From: Rhizobium leguminosarum
GTDB lineage: Bacteria > Pseudomonadota > Alphaproteobacteria > Rhizobiales > Rhizobiaceae
DNA: 64,000 nucleotides
NCBI RefSeq assembly: GCF_004123835.1
Contig: NZ_MZMU01000022.1
Span: 143,814-207,813 of the forward strand
Reading direction: 5' to 3'
The position numbers and the translations under genes are program-made. Of the stretch, positions 8,931 to 18,642 are shown piece by piece (positions within the stretch are counted from its first letter, which is position 1; each line of letters starts with the position of its first letter). The notes under the pieces are model-generated. The model worked only from the letters and a program-made list of their open reading frames with translations, was not told where the DNA came from and did not search any database.

Positions 8931-8952
8931 ATTGACTAAGTGGTCAGTCAAT
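8931..8952. promoter_or_regulatory. TetR operator overlapping the efflux promoter
   Basis: Inverted repeat ATTGACT-N8-AGTCAAT. The plus-strand TTGACT (8932-8937) can serve as -35 with TATAGC 17 bp downstream (8955-8960), so a bound TetR dimer would block RNA polymerase on the efflux side and could also repress tetR. Confidence 0.65.
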
Positions 8953-8988
8953 TATATAGCAGCTGCCGTTGAGAGCAAGAGGTCAACT

Positions 8989-10062
8989 ATGAGAACCATT
9001 CTGGTCGCCACAGCGATCGCATGCGCCATCGGTCTCGGATCATGCAGCGATGAGCGCGGGCCGACTGAGCCAACCCCACGGCAGGTCGGCATCATCGTCG
9101 CCAGGCCTGAGCCGCTGGTCCAAGGTGGCGCGATCACCGGAGAAGTCCGCGCCCGTGTCCAGACCGATCTGTCCTTCCGCGTCAGCGGCAAGATCACCGA
9201 GCGGCTGGTGGAAGTCGGACAGTCCGTGAAGGCGGGGCAACTCCTCGCGCGCATCGATCCGGAAGAGCAGAAGGCAGACCTGGATGTGGCGGCAGCCAAT
9301 CTTCAGTCGGCTGAGGCGCAGCAGACCCAGGCGCAGCTCGCATACGACCGCCAGCAGAGCCTGTTTCGAACCCAGGTGACGACGCGTGCGGCACTCGACC
9401 AGGCGCAGGAGGCGCTTCTGACCACGCAGGCATCGACGAAGTCGGCGCAGGCACTCTTCGAAACCGCCCAGGATACCCTGTCTTACACGGAGTTGAAGGC
9501 GGACGCTGACGGAGTGATCACCGCCCGCAATGCCGAGGTCGGGCAGGTGGCGCAGGCCGCCCAGGTCGTCTTCACCCTTGCCCATGACGGCGACCGGGAT
9601 GCCGTCTTTGAGGTGGTCGAAAGCGCGTTCCTGCGCCCGATCGACGGCGACGGCACCGTGACCCTTCTGTCGGACCCGACGCAGAAAATTACGGCGAAGG
9701 TTCGCGAGATTTCGCCGACGATCGATTCCTCCACCGGAACCATCAAGGTCAAGGTCGCGATATCGAGCGACGATCCGATCCCGCTCGGCGCTCCTGTCGT
9801 CGGAAGATTCAATTACGTCTCGCAGGACGTCATCCAGCTTCCCTGGTCGGCCATGACGTCCAAGGGCGGCAAGCCGGCCGTCTGGATCGTCGATCCCGCA
9901 TCGTCTGCGGTTTCGGCAAGGGCAGTGGATGTCGCCGGCTACGAGACCGGCAGCTTCATCGTGAAGTCAGGCGTGTCGGAAGGAGATGTCGTGGTGACCG
10001 ACGGGACCAAGTTCCTCAGGGCAGGTGAAATCGTGTCTTATGTCAAGGAAGCTTCCAAGTGA
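8989..10062 (+). CDS. RND efflux periplasmic adaptor lipoprotein 1
   Basis: 357-residue membrane-fusion protein (HlyD/AcrA family). The signal peptide ends in lipobox GLGSC with cysteine about residue 19, so it should be lipid-anchored in the periplasm. The biotinyl-lipoyl half-motifs flank a helical hairpin (about 95-165, rich in Gln/Ala), then beta-barrel and membrane-proximal domains. The ATG at 8989 was chosen because it gives the signal peptide; the longer open frame runs backwards over tetR. The stop overlaps the start of the second adaptor (GTGA). Confidence 0.92.
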   Translation: MRTILVATAIACAIGLGSCSDERGPTEPTPRQVGIIVARPEPLVQGGAITGEVRARVQTDLSFRVSGKITERLVEVGQSVKAGQLLARIDPEEQKADLDVAAANLQSAEAQQTQAQLAYDRQQSLFRTQVTTRAALDQAQEALLTTQASTKSAQALFETAQDTLSYTELKADADGVITARNAEVGQVAQAAQVVFTLAHDGDRDAVFEVVESAFLRPIDGDGTVTLLSDPTQKITAKVREISPTIDSSTGTIKVKVAISSDDPIPLGAPVVGRFNYVSQDVIQLPWSAMTSKGGKPAVWIVDPASSAVSARAVDVAGYETGSFIVKSGVSEGDVVVTDGTKFLRAGEIVSYVKEASK

Positions 10063-11144
10063 GTATTCGTCTCAACATAGTCGCACTGATGATGGGCACG
10101 GCCCTGATCTCCTCCTGCGCGCCGCAGGATGAGGAGAAGGGGGAAGCGCCCCGTCCCGTGCTGTCGATGACAGTCAAGCCGACGTCGGCCTCGAGCTTGA
10201 GCCTCACCGGCACGATCGAGCCGACGATCGAGACCGAACTCGGGTTCCGGATTCTCGGGCGGATGATCGCCCGCAACGTCAATGTCGGAGATCTCGTCAA
10301 GAAGGATGACGTCGTTGCCGCCATCGATCCGCTGGCGCTGGAGCTTGCCGTGCGCAACGCGCAGTCCGACGTCGAGAACAGCGACGCCCAGCTCAGGAAT
10401 GCGGTGACCACGGAGCAGCGCCAGCGCGCGCTGCTGGAGTCGCGCTCCGGCACGGAAGCCTCGCTCGAAGAGGCTGAGCAGGCAAGGCGGACGGCGGCGG
10501 CCGCCGTCGCCAAGGCGCAGGCCAACCTCGACAAGGCCAAGGAGCAGCTCGGTTATGCGCAGCTTCGGGCGGAATTCGATGGTGTTGTGACGGCGACCTC
10601 GGCCGAGGTCGGGCAGGTGGTGTCTGCCGGTCAGACAGTCGTGACCATCGCCCGGCCGGACAAGCGCGACGCCGTGGTCGATGTGCCGCAGGCAGCCGCC
10701 CAGAAACTGAAAATCGGCGCGCCCTTCGAGGTGACGCTGCAGCTCGATCCGACCATCCGCACGTCCGGGATCGTGCGCGAGATCGCCCCGGAGGCGGAGA
10801 CCTCTACCCGCACGAGCAGGACCAAGATCGCGCTCACCAATCCGCCCGAAGCCTTCAGGCTCGGTTCGGTCATCACGGCCTCGGCAACCATTGCCGCCGA
10901 TCCGCAGATCGTCCTGCCTGCCTCTGCAATCCTGATCGGCAGCGACGGCCCGAGCGTCTGGATCGTCGATGCGCCTGCCGGGAAGGTATCGCTTCGCCGC
11001 GTGAAGATCGACGGCGACGTCGAAGACGGCGGCACCGTCCGCGTCACTGAAGGGCTCGCTCCGGGAGAGCGGGTGGTCGTGGCGGGCGTGCATAAACTTC
11101 AAGATGGCCAGGCCATCAGGATCGACCAGGAGATCAGCCAGTGA
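10059..11144 (+). CDS. RND efflux periplasmic adaptor lipoprotein 2
   Basis: 361-residue second adaptor with its own lipobox (ALISSC). It has the same order of lipoyl, alpha-hairpin, beta-barrel and membrane-proximal domains, but diverges in sequence from adaptor 1. The start GTG overlaps the upstream stop by 4 bp, and its stop overlaps the pump start in the same way, so the three proteins should be made in fixed proportion. Two different adaptors with one pump suggest a hetero-adaptor ring or alternative assemblies; this is inference. Confidence 0.92.
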   Translation: MSIRLNIVALMMGTALISSCAPQDEEKGEAPRPVLSMTVKPTSASSLSLTGTIEPTIETELGFRILGRMIARNVNVGDLVKKDDVVAAIDPLALELAVRNAQSDVENSDAQLRNAVTTEQRQRALLESRSGTEASLEEAEQARRTAAAAVAKAQANLDKAKEQLGYAQLRAEFDGVVTATSAEVGQVVSAGQTVVTIARPDKRDAVVDVPQAAAQKLKIGAPFEVTLQLDPTIRTSGIVREIAPEAETSTRTSRTKIALTNPPEAFRLGSVITASATIAADPQIVLPASAILIGSDGPSVWIVDAPAGKVSLRRVKIDGDVEDGGTVRVTEGLAPGERVVVAGVHKLQDGQAIRIDQEISQ

Positions 11145-14100
11145 AGTCCTTCAATCTTTCCGACTGGGCGCTCGAACACCGTTCGCTCGTCTGGTACTTC
11201 ATGATCGTCTTCATTCTCGCCGGCGCCTTCTCCTATGTGAAGCTCGGCCGCGAGGAAGACCCGAACTTCACGATCAAGACGATGGTGATCACCGCCCAGT
11301 GGCCCGGCGCTTCCGCCGAAGAGGTGACGCGGCAGGTGACCGACAGGATCGAGAAGAAGCTCCAGGAACTGGAATCGCTTGACTACACCAAGAGCCAGAC
11401 CGTTGCCGGCCAGACGACCGTCTTCGTCGAGTTGCTGCCGACGACAAAGGCTAAAGATGTCGCGCCGACCTGGCTGCGCATCCGCAACATGATCGCCGAC
11501 ATCAAAGGCGATTTCCCGAGCGGGGTCGTCGGTCCCTTCTTCAACGACCGCTTCGGCGACGTGTTCGGCAATATCTATGCCTTCACCAGCGACGGGCTGG
11601 CCCAGCGCCAGCTTCGCGATCTCGTGGAAAATGCCCGCTCCGAGGTCCTGACGGTGCCGAACGTCGGCAAGGTCGACGTGATCGGCGCACAGGACGAGGC
11701 GATCTATCTGGAATTCTCCACGCGCCAGATCGCAGCACTCGGGATCGACCAGCAGTCGGTCATCCAGACCCTGCAAGCGCAGAATGCCGTCACCCAGTCC
11801 GGCTTCGTCGATGCCGGGCCGGAGCGCATCGCCTTGCGGGTGAGCGGACAGTTCACCTCCGAGGAAAGCCTCCGGGCGATCAACCTCAGGATCAATGACC
11901 GCTTCTTCCCGTTGACCGATGTCGCTACGATCAAGCGCGGCTATGTCGATCCACCCTCGGCACTGTTCCGCTTCAACGGAGAGCCGGCGATTGGTCTTGC
12001 CATCGGCATGAAGCAGGGCGCCAACCTGCTGGAATTCGGCGAGGGGCTGGACGCGCAGATGAAACGTGTCGTTGCCGATCTTCCTGTTGGTGTGGATGTC
12101 CACCGCGTTTCCGACCAACCACATGTCGTCGACGAAGCCGTCTCGGGCTTTACCCGGGCGCTCTTCGAAGCGATCGTCATCGTGCTCGTTATCAGCTTCA
12201 TCAGCCTCGGCCTGCGCGCCGGCATGGTGGTGGCGATCTCCATACCTCTCGTGCTCGCCATCACCTTCGTGGTGATGGAATATTCCGGTATTTCGCTTCA
12301 GCGCATCTCGCTCGGCGCGCTCATCATCGCGCTCGGACTGCTTGTCGACGACGCCATGATCGCCGTCGAGATGATGGTAGCCCGCCTGGAGGCGGGCGAC
12401 GATCTCAGGAAAGCCGCCACCCACGTTTATACATCGACCGCCTTCCCGATGCTGACGGGAACGCTCGTCACCGTTGCCGGCTTCATTCCGGTTGGTCTCA
12501 ACAACAGTGCTGCCGGTGAATTCACTTTCACGCTTTTCGTGGTCATCGCAGTTTCGCTGATCGTGTCCTGGGTGGTGGCGGTGCTGTTCACGCCGCTTCT
12601 CGGCGTTACGATCCTGCCGAAGACGATGAAATCGCATCACGAGAAGAAGGGCCGCTTCGCTTCCATCTTTTCCTGGCTTCTGGGGCTGGCGATGCGCTGG
12701 CGCTGGGTCACCATCATCCTCACGGTTGGTGTCTTCGGGCTTTCGATTGGCGGCATGGGGCTGGTGCAGCAGCAGTTCTTCCCCAGCTCGGACAGGACCG
12801 AGCTCGTCATCGACTGGAACCTCCCCCACAACAGTTCGATCGCCGAAACCAACAGGCAGATGGCCAGGTTCGAAAAGGAGATGCTGGCCGGCAACAAGGA
12901 TATCGATCATTGGACGACCTATGTCGGCCAGGGCGCGCCACGCTTCATCTTGTCCTTTGATGTGCAGACCCCCGACGTGTCCTTCGGACAGACGATCATT
13001 GTCACCAAAGGGCTCGACGTGCGCGACAAGGTGCGGGCTGAACTGCAGGCCTATCTGACGAAAACCTTCCCCGGCACCGACGCCTTCGTCAAGCTTCTCG
13101 ACATCGGTCCGCCGGTGGGCAAGCCGGTCCAGTACCGGATCAGCGGCCCAGATATTCAAAAGGTCCGCGACCTCTCGCAGCAGTTTGCCGGCGTCATGGG
13201 ATCGCACCCGCTTCTGGCAAACATGGTCCTGGACTGGAACGAGCCCTCTCGCGTGGTGAAGGTCGATGTCCTGCAGGACAAGGCGCGCCAGCTCGGCGTA
13301 TCCTCCGAAGACATCGCCACCGCCCTCAACGGCATCGTCGAAGGCTCGACAGCCACCCAGGTTCGAGACGACATCTACCTGGTCAACGTCATCGGCCGCG
13401 CCAGGGCATCCGAGCGTGACTCCATCCAAACGCTGCAGAACCTGCAGCTCTCCACCTCCAACGGTAAGGTCGTGCCGCTCTCCGCCGTGGCCAATTTCCG
13501 CTACGAACTCGAGCAGCCGACGATATGGCGTCGTGACAGGCAACCCACCATAACGGTCAAGGCGGCCGTCGTCGGTCCGACGCAACCGGCCACGATCGTC
13601 GACCAGCTGAAGCCCAAGGTGGAAGAGTTCCAGAAAAACCTTCCGGTGGGATACAAGGTGGAAGTGGGCGGTGCGGTCGAATCCAGCGCCGAGGCTCAGG
13701 GGCCGATCGCGGCGGTCGCTCCGCTGATGCTGTTTACGATGGCGACGATCCTGATGATCCAGCTGCAAAGCTTCAGCCGCCTCTTCCTGGTGTTCGCCGT
13801 CGCGCCCACGGCCCTGATCGGCGTGGTCGCAGCACTCTTGTTGAGCAATGCGCCCATGGGCTTCGTCGCAATCCTCGGCATACTGGCGCTGATCGGCATT
13901 CTGATCCGCAACTCCGTCATCCTGGTCGTCCAGATCGAACATCTGCGAAGTGAAGGAATAGCGCCCTGGCAGGCGGTCATCGAGGCCACCGAACACCGCA
14001 TGCGGCCGATCATGCTGACGGCGGCGGCAGCCACGCTGGCGCTGATCCCGATCTCGCGCGAGATCTTCTGGGGGCCGATGGCCTACGCCATGATGGGCGG

Positions 14101-14212
14101 CATCGTCGTCGGAACAGCGCTCACCTTGCTGTTCCTGCCTGCGCTCTACGTTGCGTGGTTCAGGATCCCGAGGGACAAAGGTGTTCAGGCCGATGCCGTG
14201 GCAGAGGCGTGA
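11141..14212 (+). CDS. RND multidrug efflux pump, HAE1/AcrB family
   Basis: 1,023-residue inner-membrane proton/drug antiporter with two repeats of one span, a large periplasmic loop and five spans. The proton-relay pair D403-D404 in span 4 (LGLLVDDAMIAVEMM) is intact. The second half carries the matching GILIRNSVILV segment. Start GTG 11141 overlaps the adaptor stop. No outer-membrane TolC-type gene follows, so the pump must borrow an exit duct from elsewhere. Regulation is probably by the divergent TetR. Confidence 0.95.
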   Translation: MKSFNLSDWALEHRSLVWYFMIVFILAGAFSYVKLGREEDPNFTIKTMVITAQWPGASAEEVTRQVTDRIEKKLQELESLDYTKSQTVAGQTTVFVELLPTTKAKDVAPTWLRIRNMIADIKGDFPSGVVGPFFNDRFGDVFGNIYAFTSDGLAQRQLRDLVENARSEVLTVPNVGKVDVIGAQDEAIYLEFSTRQIAALGIDQQSVIQTLQAQNAVTQSGFVDAGPERIALRVSGQFTSEESLRAINLRINDRFFPLTDVATIKRGYVDPPSALFRFNGEPAIGLAIGMKQGANLLEFGEGLDAQMKRVVADLPVGVDVHRVSDQPHVVDEAVSGFTRALFEAIVIVLVISFISLGLRAGMVVAISIPLVLAITFVVMEYSGISLQRISLGALIIALGLLVDDAMIAVEMMVARLEAGDDLRKAATHVYTSTAFPMLTGTLVTVAGFIPVGLNNSAAGEFTFTLFVVIAVSLIVSWVVAVLFTPLLGVTILPKTMKSHHEKKGRFASIFSWLLGLAMRWRWVTIILTVGVFGLSIGGMGLVQQQFFPSSDRTELVIDWNLPHNSSIAETNRQMARFEKEMLAGNKDIDHWTTYVGQGAPRFILSFDVQTPDVSFGQTIIVTKGLDVRDKVRAELQAYLTKTFPGTDAFVKLLDIGPPVGKPVQYRISGPDIQKVRDLSQQFAGVMGSHPLLANMVLDWNEPSRVVKVDVLQDKARQLGVSSEDIATALNGIVEGSTATQVRDDIYLVNVIGRARASERDSIQTLQNLQLSTSNGKVVPLSAVANFRYELEQPTIWRRDRQPTITVKAAVVGPTQPATIVDQLKPKVEEFQKNLPVGYKVEVGGAVESSAEAQGPIAAVAPLMLFTMATILMIQLQSFSRLFLVFAVAPTALIGVVAALLLSNAPMGFVAILGILALIGILIRNSVILVVQIEHLRSEGIAPWQAVIEATEHRMRPIMLTAAAATLALIPISREIFWGPMAYAMMGGIVVGTALTLLFLPALYVAWFRIPRDKGVQADAVAEA

Positions 14213-14288
14213 GCACGGGCTTCGACGTCCATCGCATGCGGCCGTCGCGGAGGCCGCTGCACGTCCAGGCTTGCGAGGAAAGAACTCG

Positions 14289-15458
14289 ATGACGGAACAG
14301 CGTTTGAACGGGTTTCCGATGGGAGCCAAGGCGGTGCTGGTCGCGATCGGCCTGGCGATGCTCGCTGGTTGCGCCACGAGACCGTCGCCCGATGTGTTGA
14401 ACCCGGTTCATCAGCCCGTTCATCTCAATGCATCGCTTCACTCCGATGAAGCCGCCCCAAGCCGGGTGAACGTGCTCGCTGCGACAAACAGGAGCGCCGA
14501 CACCGCGCGCGGCGGATTCGGGAGCACCTGGGCTGACAATCTCACCTACGAGCAATATGCGTTTTCGGTCCCTCCCAACCGGAAGGACACCGCGATCACA
14601 TATCCGACCTCGAGGCCCGATCCCGAACGCCAATTTGCCGTCATCAGGCGCAAGCAGCTTGCAAAGGACGCCTTCGTACAGGAGGTGCTCCGCTCCACGC
14701 AGTCCGACGGCACCGTCGGCATCTTCGTGCATGGTTACAACTATAGCTATCAGGAGGCGCTGTTTCGCACCGCGCAGATCGCCGCGGACGCCAACATTCC
14801 GGGCTCTCCGATTCTGTTTTCGTGGCCTTCCGCCGCTGCAGTCGCCGGCTATGTCGCCGACCGCGATGCGGCTCTCTCCTCGCGCAGCGACCTCGACTCG
14901 CTTGTCACGTCGCTCTCGGCTTCAGGAAAGGTGAAACGCATCATCCTTTTCGGACACAGCATGGGCGGATTCCTGGTCATGGAAACGGTGCGCCAGCTCA
15001 AACTGCAGCATCGCGACGACGTCATCGGTAAACTGGCGGTGATCCTGGCCGCCCCTGATATTGACGTCGATGTTTTTCGGTCCCAGCTGAAGGATATCGG
15101 GCGGATGCCGATCCCGATATCTCTTCTCGTTTCGAAGGACGACCGGGCGCTGGTGGCCTCGAGCTTCATAGCGGGAGAGCGGGGGCGCGTCGGACGCCTC
15201 GATATCGACGATCCCGTCATCAGGGAAGCTGCCTTGAAGGAAAGGCTTCGGGTTATCGACATCACGTCGATCCAGGCGTCCGACGGGCTGGGGCATGATC
15301 GCTACGCATCGCTCGCCAAGTTCGGAGCGCAGCTTGCCTCCTTCGAAAGCGGGAGGCGGTCGAGCGTCGGTGACGTCGGCGCCTATGTCTTCGATGCCGC
15401 CGGCGCCGCGGTCGCAAGTCCGTTTCGTCTGGCCGGGCGTGTCGTCGGCTCGCAATGA
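14289..15458 (+). CDS. Lipoprotein alpha/beta hydrolase, DUF900 family
   Basis: 389 residues with a lipoprotein signal peptide (LAMLAGC, cysteine about 28), then an alpha/beta-hydrolase fold. Nucleophile elbow GHSMGG has S224. IFVHGYNYSY supplies the oxyanion region, and AAPDID and HDRY contain likely acid and histidine members of the triad. Members of DUF900 are putative periplasmic esterases without a firm substrate. The ATG at 14289 has GAGGAAAG upstream and gives the signal peptide. It lies 76 bp after the pump and could be co-transcribed. A strong terminator lies downstream. Confidence 0.87.
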   Translation: MTEQRLNGFPMGAKAVLVAIGLAMLAGCATRPSPDVLNPVHQPVHLNASLHSDEAAPSRVNVLAATNRSADTARGGFGSTWADNLTYEQYAFSVPPNRKDTAITYPTSRPDPERQFAVIRRKQLAKDAFVQEVLRSTQSDGTVGIFVHGYNYSYQEALFRTAQIAADANIPGSPILFSWPSAAAVAGYVADRDAALSSRSDLDSLVTSLSASGKVKRIILFGHSMGGFLVMETVRQLKLQHRDDVIGKLAVILAAPDIDVDVFRSQLKDIGRMPIPISLLVSKDDRALVASSFIAGERGRVGRLDIDDPVIREAALKERLRVIDITSIQASDGLGHDRYASLAKFGAQLASFESGRRSSVGDVGAYVFDAAGAAVASPFRLAGRVVGSQ

Positions 15459-15618
15459 TGAGAGCTGGGCGCTGTTCTCCTCGATCCTGCCGACCTTCAC
15501 CACCATCCTGCCGGACTGGTGGGGCACCTACGACTGGTTCTTCGGCGTCGCCATCGGCGGGGCGAACTATTTCGTGCTGAGGATGGGCGCGCGGCGCAAT
15601 CCGGCCTTCGCGTCGTGA
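15457..15618 (+). pseudogene. Remnant resembling the C-terminal tail of an NCS1-type permease
   Basis: An open stretch directly after the hydrolase encodes about 50 residues with a strongly non-random hydrophobic pattern (ILPDWWGTYDWFFGVAIGG, then a basic tail). This recalls the last segment of NCS1 nucleobase/hydantoin permeases. There is no start codon in this frame after the hydrolase stop, and the rest of such a permease is absent. It is most simply a leftover of a deleted gene whose terminator survives. Confidence 0.35.
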
Positions 15619-15622
15619 CCGA

Positions 15623-15658
15623 ATGAAAGGCACCCGGCAATCGCCGGGTGCCTTTCAT
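15623..15658. terminator. Strong bidirectional intrinsic terminator
   Basis: A perfect 16-bp stem (ATGAAAGGCACCCGGC, 15623-15638, paired with 15643-15658) closed by an AATC tetraloop. The AAA/TTT stretches in the arms provide short U-tracts in both directions. It sits between the convergent hydrolase and chemoreceptor genes. Confidence 0.85.
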
Positions 15659-15684
15659 GTCGGGGTTTCCCGTCGCCGCCCGTT

Positions 15685-17565
15685 TCAGCGGCGAGCGGCA
15701 ACCGCATGCACGGCTGCACGAGCCGCGGGCTGCGCCATCGTTCTCGCCGTCGAGCGAAGGGCCGAGGACTGACTTCCCGCATCGTCGAGCCTGAACTGGG
15801 CAATGAGTTCGCGAAGCTTCTGGGCTTCCTGCGCGAGCGAATCGGATGCCGCGGTCGACTGTTGCACCATGGTCGCGTTCTGTTGCGTTGTCTGGTCCAT
15901 CCGGTTGACCGCGACGTTGACTTCGCTGAGGCCGATGGACTGTTCTTTCGCAGAGGTGGCGATCGAATCCATATGGTGATTGATCTGGGTGATGAAGCCG
16001 CCGATGGTCTTCAAGGCCTGGCCGGTATCGCGCACCACCTTGACCCCGCCTTCCACCTCTTTCGAGGAGTTCTGGATCAGGCCCTTGATTTCCTTGGCAG
16101 CACTTGCCGAGCGCTGGGCGAGTTCGCGCACTTCCTGGGCGACCACCGCGAAACCCTTGCCGGCCTCGCCCGCTCTCGCTGCTTCCACGCCGGCATTCAG
16201 TGCCAGAAGGTTGGTCTGGAATGCAATTTCGTCGATGACGCTGATGATATTGGAAATCTGCTGCGACGAGGTCTCGATGCGTTCCATTGCCTCTTCGGCG
16301 TGGGAAACGACATCCGCGGAGATCCCGGCGCTGCGATTTGCCTCCGTGGCCACCGTGCGCGTCTCCTCGGTTCGTTTGCTGGAGTTCGATATGTTCGCAG
16401 TGATCTCTTCAAGTGCTGCCGCCGTCTCTTCGAGAGAAGCCGCCTGCTGCTCCGTGCGCTTTGCAAGATCGCTCGCCCCGGAAGAGATTTCCCGCGTGCC
16501 TTCGTCGATCGTGCCGATGCTTTCGGATATCGCCCTCGGCGTTGCGCCCAGTTGGGTGATGGACTGGTTGAAGTCATGGCGTAGCGCCTCGAAGTCGGGA
16601 GCGAAAGTCTCGTTGAGCTGGAAGGCGAGGTCGCCTGCCGCCAGCCGCTTCAAACCGGCGGCGAGACCCGAGGTGGCAATGCGCAACCGCTCCGAAGCGT
16701 CGGCTTCCGCCTGCTTCTGGGCGGCAACGCGATCGGCCTCCGCCCTGTTGCGGTTTTCCTCGGCTTCCATTGCCATGCGCTTGTTGGTAATCGCTGCTTG
16801 GCGGAAGATCTCCACCGCTCCCGCCATCGATCCGATTTCATCGGCGCGGTCGGCAAACGGAATCTCCGAACCGGTGTCTCCCTCGGCCAGCCGCCGCATC
16901 GAGGCGGTGATGCCGGTAATCGGATTGGCGATGCCGGTCAGCACGAAGGCGACGGCACCGAGAACCAGCAATCCCGCAACGCCGATCGCGGCAAGCAGGT
17001 AGAATTCTATCGAGTCGAAGGTTTGCTTGCTGAGTTCAGCCGCCTTGTTGCTGCCGCTGACGTCCAATTCAACCAGGATCGTCGTGGCTTCCTTGAGCTT
17101 GTCCGAATAGGAGCGCATCTCGCCGCTCAGATATTGCCCGGCTTCTTCGGTCTTGTTGGCGCGAGAAAGGGCGAGCAACTGCGAGCTGCTGGCGATGTAG
17201 CCCTCAACGCTCTCCTTGATCGTCTTGATCAGTTCGCGCTCGTGGTCGGATGAAGCCAGCAGAAGATAGGCGTCCACCGATTTGCCAAGTGAATCCTCGG
17301 CAGCTTTAATAGCCTCTTCGCGCGTTTTCTTTTCGGCATCCGACTGCGCGATGATGTGATCACGATAGGCGAGGCGCAAATTCGTCATGGAGAGATTGAT
17401 CGCCTGCGAAGCCTGCACGCTCGGCAGCCAATGGGCGGCAATTTCTTCGGTGGAGCCGTTCGTCTTTCGAAGACCGTCGACCGCGAGATAGGCGACAAGC
17501 CCGAAAAGAAGAGCTATGCCGCTGAAAATCAACAGCAAACTCGATTTTATGTTTGGACGACGCAT
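15685..17565 (-). CDS. Methyl-accepting chemotaxis protein
   Basis: 626-residue transmembrane chemoreceptor. N-terminal span about 9-30, a four-helix-bundle type sensor domain (about 31-188, YRDHIIAQS-type helices), second span about 190-213, HAMP (about 214-268), a second HAMP-like segment (about 300-350), then the signalling coiled coil. The invariant hairpin tip lies around EIAFQTNLLALNAGVEAA and GKGFAVVAQEVR. No C-terminal CheB/CheR-tethering pentapeptide is evident; the tail is Ala/Arg-rich. The ligand is unknown. It is an orphan receptor: no che genes are nearby. Confidence 0.94.
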   Translation of the reverse strand: MRRPNIKSSLLLIFSGIALLFGLVAYLAVDGLRKTNGSTEEIAAHWLPSVQASQAINLSMTNLRLAYRDHIIAQSDAEKKTREEAIKAAEDSLGKSVDAYLLLASSDHERELIKTIKESVEGYIASSSQLLALSRANKTEEAGQYLSGEMRSYSDKLKEATTILVELDVSGSNKAAELSKQTFDSIEFYLLAAIGVAGLLVLGAVAFVLTGIANPITGITASMRRLAEGDTGSEIPFADRADEIGSMAGAVEIFRQAAITNKRMAMEAEENRNRAEADRVAAQKQAEADASERLRIATSGLAAGLKRLAAGDLAFQLNETFAPDFEALRHDFNQSITQLGATPRAISESIGTIDEGTREISSGASDLAKRTEQQAASLEETAAALEEITANISNSSKRTEETRTVATEANRSAGISADVVSHAEEAMERIETSSQQISNIISVIDEIAFQTNLLALNAGVEAARAGEAGKGFAVVAQEVRELAQRSASAAKEIKGLIQNSSKEVEGGVKVVRDTGQALKTIGGFITQINHHMDSIATSAKEQSIGLSEVNVAVNRMDQTTQQNATMVQQSTAASDSLAQEAQKLRELIAQFRLDDAGSQSSALRSTARTMAQPAARAAVHAVAARR

Positions 17566-17764
17566 CGAAAGTCCTCATCGAACGCCGGCTTCATACCGGG
17601 TTGGCCAAGGAATATTGTATCGAAAAAAATTTAACGATTTGTTCCAGATGTAAAAAAGCCGTTTACCAGTTTTCCGGAAAATCGCCGCCGCCTTCGGTGC
17701 TCGGGCTCCCGCTAAATCAGGAAAATGCCTATCGATGCGGCGTCAGGGACGACAGGAGCCAGAA

Positions 17765-18475
17765 ATGATGAAGCGCATATTTTCCGCCCTTCTCGCATTG
17801 ATCCTTCCGATGCAGGCAGCCGTTTCGCAACCCGCCGACGAGGCGGGGGCACGCAAAGCGCGGTCTATCGCCCAGCTTCAATCGGAAGGCGTGCCGACCA
17901 TCGATCATCTGCCGACCATAGAGCCCGAGAGCGAGAGCACCCGCCGAAATACAAAGGTCGTCGTTCAGCGCACCATTGCGCTTGCGATCGTCGCCGTGAA
18001 AGGCGAGACCGGCGACCACGAAATGGGTCAGGCTCTCATCCGGCAGTTCGGCGCCCAAAGTTTTTTTACGCCGAAGGAACGGGCGTTCATGGACGATCCC
18101 GATCCCACGGATCAGGACCGGACGAACTTTGCCTGGCGCTACGAGGGCGTGCACGTCATGTTGTGGGCGCTCGGGATTAGCTCCGATCTCGAACGTCCCG
18201 ACCATATTTGCGACGTGCCATTCATTGCGAACACGCTGCGCGAACTAGGGACGGACGGGCTGATGCGTCGTGCCAAGCTTCGTCCGCAGAAAGAGCTCCT
18301 GGACGCCGCCGACCTCATTTACCGCTACGATTGGGCGGCCGTGAACGCGCGGCTGAAGGGAGAAGAGCCTCCTGCCGGATTGGATAAGGGCGTGGTCTAC
18401 GAACGGCATTATGCCCTCAACTGGCTGATTGGCTACATGGACCAGGATTGGGACGATGTTTCCACGGACACGTGA
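17765..18475 (+). CDS. Exported DUF4272-family protein
   Basis: 236 residues. The start ATG 17765 follows an AGGAG site and yields a signal peptide (KRIFSALLALILP...AVSQ) cleaved near residue 21. The mature part has the DUF4272 hallmark of a WRYEGVHVMLWALGI-type helix followed by a short Pro-Asp-Cys segment (RPDHICDV) and a C-terminal HYALNWLIGY helix. The family has no assigned function and many members are cytoplasmic, so export here is noteworthy. It stands alone between the chemoreceptor and corA. Confidence 0.75.
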   Translation: MMKRIFSALLALILPMQAAVSQPADEAGARKARSIAQLQSEGVPTIDHLPTIEPESESTRRNTKVVVQRTIALAIVAVKGETGDHEMGQALIRQFGAQSFFTPKERAFMDDPDPTDQDRTNFAWRYEGVHVMLWALGISSDLERPDHICDVPFIANTLRELGTDGLMRRAKLRPQKELLDAADLIYRYDWAAVNARLKGEEPPAGLDKGVVYERHYALNWLIGYMDQDWDDVSTDT

Positions 18476-18642
18476 TGCTACCTGGACGCCTGGCCACGAT
18501 GAAGGCGGCTGGTCAGACCCCGCACCGACGCGGTGATGCATGTTTTACGAAATAGCATTATGATTGGCTGAGCGCCTGATCGGCGAAGGGATTGGCCCCC
18601 GGGATATAGGATCCCGTGCGGGAATGGAGAGGATAGCTGGAT

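Noticed and set aside
8215..8988. N-terminal extension of the first efflux adaptor to 615 residues
   Set aside because: The extension is antisense to tetR and would bury the lipoprotein signal peptide and the operator.
11099..14377. 1,092-codon open frame on the minus strand
   Set aside because: Lies antisense to the RND pump. Its product is Asp/Arg/His-rich low-complexity sequence with no domain, the usual shadow of a GC-rich gene.
18476..18642. Mg2+-sensing leader or riboswitch upstream of corA
   Set aside because: No recognisable conserved riboswitch structure in the 167 bp.
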